A DNA stretch of 36,564 bases from Akkermansiaceae bacterium (lineage in GTDB: Bacteria; Verrucomicrobiota; Verrucomicrobiia; Verrucomicrobiales; Akkermansiaceae), in NCBI GenBank assembly GCA_947491475.1, contig CANLKN010000033.1, forward strand, positions 1 to 36,564, written 5' to 3'. A program made the position numbers and the translations under genes. This document shows, piece by piece, positions 20,823 through 28,390 of this stretch. Position 1 is the first letter of the stretch. Every line of letters begins with the position of its first letter. The notes beneath the pieces were generated by a model that saw only the letters and a list, made by a program, of their open reading frames with translations, was not told where the DNA came from and did not search any database.

Positions 20823-21832
20823 TGGAACTTCTCTGCCTCGGCCTCAATCACAAGACCGCGCCTGTGGAAGTGCGCGAACGTTTCGCCGTGGGGCAGGGGA
20901 GGCTCGGGGAGACCGCCAGCGAGCTGCGATCCCTAACAGGCGTGACCGAGGCGGTGGTGGTTTCCACCTGCAACCGCACCGAGTTTTACCTCGCGGCGCA
21001 TGCCGCCGGTGAAACGCTGGAACTGCTGGAAATCCACCTCACGGAAAAAACCGAACTCCACGGGATCGCCGCACCGCATTTTTACCGGATGGAGAAATTC
21101 GCGGCCGCACGCCACTTGTGCCGGGTGGTGAGCGGGCTGGACTCGATGATGCTCGGCGAGACCGAGATCTTCGGCCAGGTGAAGCAGTCGTATCAAGCCG
21201 CGCTGGACGCCGGAACCACCGCCGGCGTGCTAAACCGCCTGTTCCAACGCGCTTTCGGCATCGGTAAGAAGGTCCGCACCGACACTTCCATCCAGGAAGG
21301 CTCGACTTCGGTCGGCAACGTCGCGGTGGATCTTGCCGAGAAAATTTTCGGCCATCTCAAGGACAGCGAGGTGATGATTCTCGGTGCCGGGGAAATGAGC
21401 CGCATCACCGCGCAAAGCCTCGTTTCGCGCGGTGCACGCTCGATCTTTGTGAGCAACCGCTCCTTTGACCGCGCCGAGGAATTGGCCACAGAAATGGGTG
21501 GCTCCGCCGTGCGTTTCGACGATTGGCAGCGCGTGCTCGAACGAGTGGACATCGTCATTTCATCCACTGGTTCGCCGCATGCCATCGTCCGCCGCGAACA
21601 TGTCGAACAGGCACGCCGCGCGCGCAAATACCGCCCGCTTTTCTTCATCGACATCGCCGTGCCCCGTGACATCGATCCCGCCGTGGGCGAAATCGAGGAA
21701 GTGTATCTTTATGACATCGACACCCTTGAACAACTCGCCGACGCCGCGCGCGCCAAACGCCTCAAGCAGATCGAGCAGTGCGAGCGCATCATCGATGCGG
21801 AACTGGCAAAGCTGAACTTACCAGGAATTTAA
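20822..21832 (+). CDS. hemA: Glutamyl-tRNA reductase, short form
   Basis: First committed enzyme of C5-pathway tetrapyrrole synthesis, reducing glutamyl-tRNA-Glu to glutamate-1-semialdehyde with NADPH. The catalytic domain has GLNHKTAPVEVRERFAV and the nucleophile Cys in VVSTCNRTEFY. SGLDSMMLGETEIFGQVKQS follows. The NADPH domain begins LGAGEMSRITAQSLVSRGA, with VFVSNRS-type and FIDIAVPRDIDPAVG segments. At 336 residues it ends soon after the spinal-helix start (LKQIEQCERIIDAELAKL), about 80-100 residues short of E. coli HemA, so the C-terminal dimerisation domain is missing or minimal. The stop is natural, with hemC beginning two bases later. Confidence 0.95.
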   Translation: MELLCLGLNHKTAPVEVRERFAVGQGRLGETASELRSLTGVTEAVVVSTCNRTEFYLAAHAAGETLELLEIHLTEKTELHGIAAPHFYRMEKFAAARHLCRVVSGLDSMMLGETEIFGQVKQSYQAALDAGTTAGVLNRLFQRAFGIGKKVRTDTSIQEGSTSVGNVAVDLAEKIFGHLKDSEVMILGAGEMSRITAQSLVSRGARSIFVSNRSFDRAEELATEMGGSAVRFDDWQRVLERVDIVISSTGSPHAIVRREHVEQARRARKYRPLFFIDIAVPRDIDPAVGEIEEVYLYDIDTLEQLADAARAKRLKQIEQCERIIDAELAKLNLPGI

Positions 21833-21833
21833 A

Positions 21834-22793
21834 ATGAGCGACGAATCCCTTATCCCAATCCATATCGGCACGCGCGGCAGCGAACTGGCGCTGGTGCAGG
21901 CCACCGCCACGGAGGCCGCGCTGGCCGCGATGTTTCCGGACCTGCCGCTCGAGCGGGTGATCATCAAGACCACCGGTGACCGTCGCACGGACGTCTCGCT
22001 CGCCAATGTGGCCAAGGCCGAGGGAATTTTTGACAAGGGTGTTTTCATCAAGGAGCTCGAACTGGCACTCGACGACGGCAGCATCGACATCGCCGTCCAC
22101 AGTTTGAAAGACTTGCCCACCGTGCTGGAGCCGCGCTTCGCGCTGGCGGCGGTGCTGGAGCGCGCGCCTGTCAGGGACGTGCTCGTCACCCGCGATGGCA
22201 CGAGCCTTGAGACCTTGCCTGCCGGCGCGAGGGTCGGCACCAGCAGTGTGCGGCGCGCACGGCAGGTCGAAATGCTGCGGCCGGATCTCAAGGTGGTCGA
22301 TCTCCGCGGCAACGTGCCGACCCGTTTGATGAAACTCGCCTCCGGCGAGCATCACGATGCGATCCTGCTGGCCGAGGCCGGTTTGGTGAGGCTGGGATAC
22401 CTGCCCGCGCTTGCCACTGGCGATGAGTCCGAAGCGATTGTAGGCATGCCGGAGCTGTTCGCACTGCGGCTCGATGAGAACGTGTTTTACCCGGCCGCCG
22501 GTCAAGGCGCGGTGGGCCTCGAAATCCGCGCGGGCGACGCGCGCAGCAGGGTGATTGCTGAATCCATCGGCCATGCCGAAACGTGGCTGCGGGTCACCGC
22601 CGAGCGCGAATTCCTGCGCCTGCTGGATGCCGGTTGCCACACGCCCGTCGGCGTGTTTTCCTCGCTGGCCGATGGCGAGCTCCATCTGCAGGCGCGGGTT
22701 TTTCCCGAAGCCGGCGGCGCGCCGAAATCCGGCGAAGCCCGCGGCACCGATCCCCACGCCGTCGCCCAAGTCCTTTACGAATCCCTCACATGA
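21834..22793 (+). CDS. hemC: Porphobilinogen deaminase (hydroxymethylbilane synthase)
   Basis: 319-residue cytosolic enzyme that joins four porphobilinogen molecules into hydroxymethylbilane. Motifs: IGTRGSELALVQA at the N-terminus, KTTGDRRTDVSL, FIKELELALDDGSIDIAVHS with the catalytic Asp region, SSVRRARQVEMLRPDL for substrate carboxylates, and LLDAGCHTPVGVF carrying the Cys that anchors the dipyrromethane cofactor. The length is normal. It starts two bases after hemA stops and overlaps the next gene by ATGA, so the four heme genes form one coupled unit. Confidence 0.97.
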   Translation: MSDESLIPIHIGTRGSELALVQATATEAALAAMFPDLPLERVIIKTTGDRRTDVSLANVAKAEGIFDKGVFIKELELALDDGSIDIAVHSLKDLPTVLEPRFALAAVLERAPVRDVLVTRDGTSLETLPAGARVGTSSVRRARQVEMLRPDLKVVDLRGNVPTRLMKLASGEHHDAILLAEAGLVRLGYLPALATGDESEAIVGMPELFALRLDENVFYPAAGQGAVGLEIRAGDARSRVIAESIGHAETWLRVTAEREFLRLLDAGCHTPVGVFSSLADGELHLQARVFPEAGGAPKSGEARGTDPHAVAQVLYESLT

Positions 22794-24301
22794 GCAAACC
22801 CGGAATCTGTTATCTCGTCGGCGCCGGCCCCGGCGACCTCGGCCTTGTCACACTGCGCGCCAAGGAATGCATCGAGCACGCCGACGTGCTCGTTTACGAT
22901 GCCCTTAGTAATCCCGAACTGCTGCAATGGGCCAAGCCCGGCTGCGAGAAAATCAATGCCGGCAAACGCGCCAAGGACCACGTGCTTACGCAGGATGAAA
23001 CCAACGCGCTGATCGTTGAGAAATCCAAACTGGGCAAATCCGTCGTCCGGCTCAAGGGCGGTGATCCGATGATCTTCGGGCGTGGCGGCGAAGAGGCCGC
23101 CGAACTCGCCGCAGCGGGTGTGCCCTTTGAAATCGTGCCCGGTATCAGCTCGACCATCGCCGGCCCCGCCTACGCGGGCATCCCGGTGACCCACCGCGAT
23201 CACAATACTCAGCTGACCATTTTCACCGGCCATGAAGACCCGACCAAGGGTTTCAGCTCGATCGACTACGCCCAACTCGCAAATGCACCGGGCACCAAGG
23301 TCTTCGTGATGGGCGTGGGTCGCCTGCGTGAAATCACCGGCTCCTTCATCCAACACGGTGCCGCTGCGGAAACCCCGATCGCCCTCACCCAGTGGGCCAC
23401 CACCGGCGCTCAGAAAACCATCGTTGGCACTCTCGCCGACATCGCCGACATCGCGGAGAGCGTGAATTTCGGTTCGCCAGCCGTCGCCGTCATCGGCGAT
23501 GTGGTTAGAGAGCGCGAAAAGATCAATTGGTTTGAGAAACGTCCCTTGTTTGGCAAGCGCATCGTCGTCACCCGCACCCGCGAGCAGGCCGGTGAGCTCA
23601 GCAAGGCGCTGCGCGATCTCGGCGCGGATGTCATCGAACTGCCGACCATCCGCATCGAGCATCCGGAGGACAAACAAAGCTTTGCGGAAATGGTCACCCA
23701 CGCCCACGAATACGATTGGCTCGTTTTCACCAGTCCCAACGGCGTGGAGCGCTTCTTCACTGCGTTTTTCGCAACCTATCCGGACGCACGCAGTCTCGGC
23801 AATCCGCGCATCGCCGCCATCGGTGCGGGCACCGCCCAGAAGATCCGCGAGTATCGTTTCGCCGTGGACCTGATCCCGGAGAAATTCGTGGCCGAGGGTT
23901 TGATCGATGCTTTCAAAAAAGAATCCGTCGAAAATCTGACCATGCTCTGGATCAAAGCCGCCGAATCGCGCGATGTGATTTATGACGGCCTGATCAAGCT
24001 CGGCGCGATCGTCGATGAGTGCATCGCATACCGCACCGTGCCCGAAACGGAGGACCCCACCGGAGCAAAAGCCAGACTCGCCGAACAGGGAGCGGACCTC
24101 ATCACCTTCACCTCCAGTTCCACTGCCGATCATTTCTTCGCGCTCGGTCTCGATTGGCCGGAAGGCTGTGCCGCCGCGAGCATCGGCCCGGTCACCAGCC
24201 AGACGCTGCGCAAACACGGCATGCCGCCCGCCTTCGAGGCGAATCCGCATGACATCCCCGGTTTTGTCTCGGCCATCGTGCGGCATTTCAAGAAGCGCTG
24301 A
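22790..24301 (+). CDS. Uroporphyrinogen-III methyltransferase/synthase fusion
   Basis: 503-residue bifunctional protein. Residues 1-245 are an S-adenosylmethionine uroporphyrinogen-III C-methyltransferase (CobA/SUMT): VGAGPGDLGLVTLRAKE, VRLKGGDPMIFGRGGEEA, VPGISSTIAGPAYAGIPVTH and TGHED. Residues about 255-503 are uroporphyrinogen-III synthase (HemD): KRIVVTRTREQAGELSKALR, DWLVFTSPNGVERFF and ITFTSSSTADHF. It would cyclise hydroxymethylbilane to uroporphyrinogen III and methylate part of it toward precorrin-2 for siroheme or cobalamin. Such fusions are known in several phyla. The ATG at 22790 lies in the hemC stop (ATGA). A longer open frame upstream is the shadow of hemC. Confidence 0.95.
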   Translation: MSKPGICYLVGAGPGDLGLVTLRAKECIEHADVLVYDALSNPELLQWAKPGCEKINAGKRAKDHVLTQDETNALIVEKSKLGKSVVRLKGGDPMIFGRGGEEAAELAAAGVPFEIVPGISSTIAGPAYAGIPVTHRDHNTQLTIFTGHEDPTKGFSSIDYAQLANAPGTKVFVMGVGRLREITGSFIQHGAAAETPIALTQWATTGAQKTIVGTLADIADIAESVNFGSPAVAVIGDVVREREKINWFEKRPLFGKRIVVTRTREQAGELSKALRDLGADVIELPTIRIEHPEDKQSFAEMVTHAHEYDWLVFTSPNGVERFFTAFFATYPDARSLGNPRIAAIGAGTAQKIREYRFAVDLIPEKFVAEGLIDAFKKESVENLTMLWIKAAESRDVIYDGLIKLGAIVDECIAYRTVPETEDPTGAKARLAEQGADLITFTSSSTADHFFALGLDWPEGCAAASIGPVTSQTLRKHGMPPAFEANPHDIPGFVSAIVRHFKKR

Positions 24302-24571
24302 ATGTAATAAAAAAGAAACTTGCCCGCTTCACCGGTGTTCGTTAAACAAAAGCCGCCGTTGCAAATGCGGCGTATCACGGCCACCCAGCCGATTCATGAT
24401 TTTCCAGGAACGATCCATTATTGAACACACAGCCGGCCGCTTTGGTCGGTGGGGTTTTGTTGTCCGCACAGCATGATCTGTTGCCCACCCCATCGTTCCG
24501 CATTCTTCTTCGCAGCGCACCCGCGTGACGGCTCAGGCTGTTTGCGCCGCGTTGCGTCGCATCCACCCACC
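24302..24571 (+). other. infC leader and intergenic region
   Basis: About 270 bases between the heme operon and the infC ribosome-binding site. A hairpin CCGGCC/GGTCGG with loop GCTTT near 24433-24449, followed by TGGGGTTTTGTTG, could terminate heme-operon transcripts or act as an attenuator. A second stem, GCCGC/GCGGC, lies near 24352-24371. No convincing gene is seen on either strand. Confidence 0.4.
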
Positions 24572-24587
24572 GGAGGACACCGCCATC
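24572..24587 (+). promoter_or_regulatory. Strong Shine-Dalgarno and ATC start of infC
   Basis: GGAGG at 24572-24576 is spaced eight bases from an in-frame ATC (24585-24587) that begins IAKPQKKDQNRGRYRD. It is one of the few perfect Shine-Dalgarno cores before a gene here. No ATG, GTG or TTG in this frame lies at a suitable distance. Rare AUU, AUC or AUA starts on infC are known to make IF3 limit its own translation. Confidence 0.7.
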
Positions 24588-25304
24588 GCTAAGCCACAGA
24601 AAAAAGACCAAAACAGGGGTCGCTACCGCGACATGACGCGGATCAACGACCGAATCCGCGCCCCACGAGTCCGAGTCGTCACTGCCGACGGCCAGCAGCT
24701 TGGGGTCATGACCGCCCGTGAGGCGCTTGCCAAAGCCCAGTCAGTAGGGCTCGACCTCGTCGAGATCGCCGGTCAGGCAGACCCGCCGGTCTGCAAGATC
24801 ATCGATTACGGCAAGTTCAAATACGAGCAGGCCAAGCTCAAGAAGCAGAAGTCCAAGAGCGCCACCCGCATGAAGGAAGTGAAATTCCGTGTCGGTACTG
24901 GTCAGCACGACTACAACATCAAGATGGGTCGTGCCGAGGGCTTCCTGGATACCAATCACAAGTGCCGCTTTGTATTGCAGTTCCGGGGACGCGAAAACGC
25001 CCACAAGGATTTGGGATTCGTGATGCTCAACCGCATCATCGAGGACCTCAAGACCATGGCCCAGGTGGACCAACCGCCGCGCCTCAGCGGGCGTGCCGTG
25101 GCGATGATCCTCTCACCGCTGCCGCAGCACCAGCGCAAGCGCAAGTTCCACCTTTTCCATGGCGAACTGATGGATGAGGACGACTTCGACGAAGACGAAG
25201 CACACGACGAACCGGAGTTTGATGACGAAGTTCCGGACGAAATTCCAGATGAAGTCGCAGAGACTGAGGCCAGCGGTGAAAATGCGCCGGCTCAGACATC
25301 CTGA
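24585..25304 (+). CDS. infC: Translation initiation factor IF-3, ATC start, acidic tail
   Basis: 239-residue IF-3. The N-domain (RINDRIRAPRVRVVTADGQQ, EALAKAQSVGLDLVEIA) and linker (PPVCKIIDYGKFKYEQAKLK) are followed by the C-domain (KEVKFRVGTGQHDYNIKMGR, FLQF-type core, GRAVAMILSP). It binds the 30S subunit, blocks 50S joining and rejects non-AUG starts. A GTG at 24525 opens the frame earlier, but it has no Shine-Dalgarno and its 20 extra residues do not resemble IF-3; ATC at 24585 follows GGAGG. After the normal end near HGELMDE there is an Asp/Glu/Pro-rich tail of about 45 residues, absent from most IF-3 proteins but reminiscent of the Myxococcus IF-3 Dsg. rpmI and rplT do not follow. Confidence 0.92.
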   Translation: MAKPQKKDQNRGRYRDMTRINDRIRAPRVRVVTADGQQLGVMTAREALAKAQSVGLDLVEIAGQADPPVCKIIDYGKFKYEQAKLKKQKSKSATRMKEVKFRVGTGQHDYNIKMGRAEGFLDTNHKCRFVLQFRGRENAHKDLGFVMLNRIIEDLKTMAQVDQPPRLSGRAVAMILSPLPQHQRKRKFHLFHGELMDEDDFDEDEAHDEPEFDDEVPDEIPDEVAETEASGENAPAQTS

Positions 25305-25353
25305 TCTCTAGCGGGGTTCAGATCATCATCCAGGAAATGACATGCCTTATTTT

Positions 25354-25377
25354 GGCTCCGGGCGAGGCGCCCGGGCC
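25354..25377 (+). terminator. Possible infC terminator hairpin
   Basis: Stem GGC-CCGGGC/GCCCGG-GCC (one bulged T) with a five-base loop lies between the convergent infC and repeat-protein genes. There is no good T-run on either side, so this is a candidate only. Confidence 0.35.
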
Positions 25378-25391
25378 ACTTTGGAGCTGCA

Positions 25392-26522
25392 TCACTGCGG
25401 GATCGAGTCGTAAACCTGTCCGAGTGAGAGCACGGTGAAGGCGGTGACGAGCACGGGGTTGGATTCCATCCAGCGGCCGTTGTCGTTGACCCATGAGCCG
25501 TTCTCGCGCTGCGCCGAGAGCAGCTTGCCGGCGAGTTCCTTGCGCCAATCCACTTGTTTGCCGTCGTCGAGCTTGAGCATATCGATATTGGCAGCAGTGA
25601 GCGCCTTGGACATGGTCTGATAGTAATAATACAATCCCTGCGCGCCCATGCCCGGGTTTTCATCGACAGTGTAGTTTTTGCCGAGCCATTCCTTCACTGC
25701 GATCACGCGCGGATCAGTGGGGCCGAGTTTGGCGTAGATCATCGAGAGCAGTCCGGCATAGGACATTGAGCCATACGAGCGCAGTGCCGTGCGGCCCTCC
25801 GGGGTTTCGCTCTCGCCGGCCTTGGATTCAAACGGGTTGTATGAGAAGCCGCCTTTGTTTTTCGCATCATTGGAAGCCCAGTCCTGATCGTTGGTTTCCT
25901 CGAGGTTCTGGCAGCGCGAAAGGAACTTGATGGCGGCTTCCCAATCGAGCTCCGGTTGTTCGCCGAAGTTTCCGTCTTCCACGACCTTCCTTGAGAGCGC
26001 GATGGCCTCGATGGCGAGGTAGGTGTTGGAAAGATCGGTGTGCGTGTTGTTAGAGCCGTAGCCGATGCCGCCAGCGTTCGCGTCATCGGTGTCCCATTGG
26101 TTGTCGATGAGATGCTTGCGGGCCTTGACGACCGCTGGTTCGAACTCCTTGCGGCCGGCTGCCATCAGCGCGGTCACGGCGGTGGCCGTGTTGTAAACCG
26201 AGAGTCCGCGGTTGTAGATGCCGCCATCTTCTTTCTGCTGCGCGAGCAGCCACTTGTAGCCCTTTTCGATGTGATCGGGAAACGGCGCGTTGCGATCGAG
26301 GTTGGGATCGCGCACGGCGGCGTTGAGGGCGAGCGCGGTGAGGGCGGGGAGTTGGCCGTCGTCCCAGTTGCCCTCCGGTTTTTGTTGTTCCTTGAGCCAC
26401 GCGTTGCCACGGGCGATGGACTGGCGGATTTCCTGGCGCAGTGATTCGTAGCGGTTCGGGTTTTCCACGGCGCTGGCGGAGAGCACGGTGGCGGATAGCA
26501 GGATGGGAGTGAGGATTTTCAT
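25392..26522 (-). CDS. Exported prenyltransferase/squalene-cyclase-like repeat protein
   Basis: 376 residues with a signal peptide (MKILTPILLSATVLSASAVE). The mature protein is built of alpha/alpha-toroid repeats of the prenyltransferase and squalene-oxidocyclase type: ARGNAWLKEQQKPEGNW, KGYKWLLAQQKEDGGIYNRG, WEAAIKFLSRCQN with GGFSYNPF, and ENGSWVNDNGRWMESNP. The DXDD motif of squalene-hopene cyclase is not seen, so a terpene-cyclising role is unlikely. The toroid may bind a peptide, glycan or lipid outside the cytoplasm. The start at 26522 overlaps the upstream YdjY gene by ATGA. An upstream in-frame extension lacks a signal and is rejected. Confidence 0.82.
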   Translation of the reverse strand: MKILTPILLSATVLSASAVENPNRYESLRQEIRQSIARGNAWLKEQQKPEGNWDDGQLPALTALALNAAVRDPNLDRNAPFPDHIEKGYKWLLAQQKEDGGIYNRGLSVYNTATAVTALMAAGRKEFEPAVVKARKHLIDNQWDTDDANAGGIGYGSNNTHTDLSNTYLAIEAIALSRKVVEDGNFGEQPELDWEAAIKFLSRCQNLEETNDQDWASNDAKNKGGFSYNPFESKAGESETPEGRTALRSYGSMSYAGLLSMIYAKLGPTDPRVIAVKEWLGKNYTVDENPGMGAQGLYYYYQTMSKALTAANIDMLKLDDGKQVDWRKELAGKLLSAQRENGSWVNDNGRWMESNPVLVTAFTVLSLGQVYDSIPQ

Positions 26523-27307
26523 GGTTTGGCGGGTAGGTTTGCTGGCTTGTAGGGAGCGATGACGACGGTGACATTTGTTCCGACCTCTGGCACGCGTTTG
26601 GCAAAAGGAATCCACACGGTGTCGTCGCGGTTGTCCTTGCCGGGGAAGTTGATGAGGGCGGACGGGGCGATGAAGATGGCGGCGATGTCGCCAGTGGTTT
26701 CAGGTGAATACTGGCCGTCGTAAATGAAGGAGCCGCCATAGACCCACGGCCCGAGAGGCATGGCAGTGGTTTTCACATCATGCTGGATCCAATCATTGAT
26801 GGGCACGCGCCGGGTGCGGCCGTCATCCTGCCACTCCACTTCAATGGTGATGCGGGCGGCAGCCATGATTTCCGGGGCAATTTCGGGAAATTCATCGGAG
26901 GTTCCGCCGGTGTCATTGGGCAATGGGTAAAGCTCGTGCGATGGCGGGTAGCGCAGCAAGGTGAAGGCAAGATTGAGGTGGGTGGGCGAAATGGTGGTGA
27001 CCAGCAGCGATTCGTGGATTTTGCCTTTTTCGTGGACGATGATGAATTCCAGCAATCCCTCGGTCATGTTGACGGTGGTGGAAAATCGGATCTCACGGGT
27101 TTTGCGGTCCAAGGTGACCTCTCCGATGCGTGTGCGGGTTTCGTCGAGTTTTTCGATCACTGGCACGACCGGGGCCATCGGCTGATCCGGAGCCGGCATG
27201 GTGGCGGGTTCAACGGGGGCGCGGTCCTGTGCGGTGAGGGCTTGGCCTGCGGCAAAAACGCAGAGCAGGAGCAGAATCACCGAGGATCGGATTTGGGTGG
27301 GGTGCAT
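26519..27307 (-). CDS. Exported YdjY-domain protein
   Basis: 262 residues. ATG at 27307 opens MHPTQIRSSVILLLLCVFAA, a signal peptide with likely cleavage after ALTAQ. A Pro-rich linker leads to a YdjY-like domain: TRIGEVTLDRKTREIRFSTT, LLEFIIVHEKGKIHESLLVT, PTHLNLAFTLLRYPP and a C-terminal beta-rich part with GPWVYGGSFIYDG. The function of the YdjY domain is unknown. It lies in the middle of a three-gene minus-strand operon, 59 bases after the anchored unknown protein and overlapping the toroid-repeat gene by ATGA. The three products probably act together outside the cytoplasm. Confidence 0.75.
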   Translation of the reverse strand: MHPTQIRSSVILLLLCVFAAGQALTAQDRAPVEPATMPAPDQPMAPVVPVIEKLDETRTRIGEVTLDRKTREIRFSTTVNMTEGLLEFIIVHEKGKIHESLLVTTISPTHLNLAFTLLRYPPSHELYPLPNDTGGTSDEFPEIAPEIMAAARITIEVEWQDDGRTRRVPINDWIQHDVKTTAMPLGPWVYGGSFIYDGQYSPETTGDIAAIFIAPSALINFPGKDNRDDTVWIPFAKRVPEVGTNVTVVIAPYKPANLPAKP

Positions 27308-27366
27308 GGCAGAGCTTTTTTTTGGGCAAATTAAATGGTCATGTGGATTTTGCAACCGGCAGAAAA

Positions 27367-28272
27367 TCAGCGGCTGGGGGGTCGGTTTAGCCGTGTGCCG
27401 AGTTCCAGCCAAGCGAGGCGGGTGACCAGCCATGGGCAAGGTTTGGTGGCTTGCCCATCTTCCGAGATGGCCTCGGGAACCGTTAACACGGCGGTTCTTC
27501 CCAAATAGCCGCGCAACAATTGGCACAGCGTTTCGAGGGTATCCGCCCGCAGGTTTTCTGTTGTGGCGGCAGTGAACGAGAGCACCTCGGTGGAGCGGGA
27601 ATCATCAAGCGAACCGGCAAACCACAGTGCGACGGGTGGCGGGCCGAACGAGTTTGGAATGTCACTGCCGGATGTGACTTTGGCGGAAATTTTCAGAATG
27701 CCGGAGGAGGCCTTGCTCAGTTCATCGGCGATTTCCGCCAGCAGCGGCTCAATCATGGCGGCCGTGCTTTTTCCGGTTCCCGCGTGAAGGGTGATGGCGA
27801 TCACCGTTTGCGGGTCCGCGTTCCAGTCCGAGAGGCCGGAGCGCAGCCGTTTGATGGCGGCGATTGCCGTGCGTGTCTGCTCCGGATCGGGAGGGGCGCT
27901 GTCGAGAATGCGCTCCCAGGCGAGCAGAGCGCGCTGCGGTTGGCCCGCCTCCTCGAGCTGGGCGGCCAGGCCAGCCAGCGCGGCGGCTCCCTTCCATGCT
28001 TCGGGGCGGAATTCCGCAAGGGTCGGTGGCTTGTTGAAATCGCCGGGATGAATGATCTCCTGCGGCTGCTCCGGGGATGTGGCCGTGCTCACCTCCGTAG
28101 TGTCATCCCGGTGATCCGCCGGTGGAACGGAGGCCGCCACTTTTTCCCGGATGGCGGCCAATTTTGATTCCGGCGGCGGGGTGAGAAAATCATAGCTGCG
28201 GGTGCCATGCCACCAGACGCCACTGATGACGCCGAGGCAAAGCAGGACCACCACTGGGATCGGGATGCGCAC
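27367..28272 (-). CDS. Membrane-anchored protein of unknown function
   Basis: 301 residues, no family recognised. The N-terminus MRIPIPVVVLLCLGVISGVW is a single membrane helix or uncleaved signal. Then come a Thr/Ser/Pro-rich linker (about 45-80), a helical part that could be TPR-like (AALAGLAAQLEEAGQPQRAL, LAWERILDSAPPDPEQ), and a mixed alpha/beta C-terminal half with GPPPVALWFAGSLDDSRSTE. It is the first gene of the operon with the YdjY and toroid-repeat proteins. The helix-then-linker design suggests a periplasmic or cell-surface domain tethered to the inner membrane. Confidence 0.7.
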   Translation of the reverse strand: MRIPIPVVVLLCLGVISGVWWHGTRSYDFLTPPPESKLAAIREKVAASVPPADHRDDTTEVSTATSPEQPQEIIHPGDFNKPPTLAEFRPEAWKGAAALAGLAAQLEEAGQPQRALLAWERILDSAPPDPEQTRTAIAAIKRLRSGLSDWNADPQTVIAITLHAGTGKSTAAMIEPLLAEIADELSKASSGILKISAKVTSGSDIPNSFGPPPVALWFAGSLDDSRSTEVLSFTAATTENLRADTLETLCQLLRGYLGRTAVLTVPEAISEDGQATKPCPWLVTRLAWLELGTRLNRPPSR

Positions 28273-28333
28273 GGCGGGAAACTGGAGTGGCAGATGCTAT
28301 TGTGAAAGCGGAAATCCTCAATTCCACATAAAC

Positions 28334-28368
28334 AAAACGCCCGTCTCGACGCGGGAGACGGGCGTTTT
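28334..28368. terminator. Strong terminator after tsf (works on both strands)
   Basis: A 14-pair stem (AAAACGCCCGTCTC with its complement) and a seven-base loop. The A-tract and T-tract lie at the stem ends, so it resembles a Rho-independent terminator in either direction. It separates tsf from the downstream minus-strand operon. Confidence 0.9.
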
Positions 28369-28390
28369 GAAAGAGTATGGAAACGCGGAA

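Noticed and set aside
22775-24286. 503-codon minus-strand open frame opposite the cobA-hemD fusion
   Set aside because: The plus strand carries conserved methyltransferase and synthase motifs. The minus frame is repetitive in Gly, Asp and Val and matches no family.
24525-24584. GTG at 24525 as the infC start
   Set aside because: There is no Shine-Dalgarno sequence before it, the encoded 20 residues do not look like IF-3, and GGAGG lies inside this stretch, spaced for the ATC at 24585.
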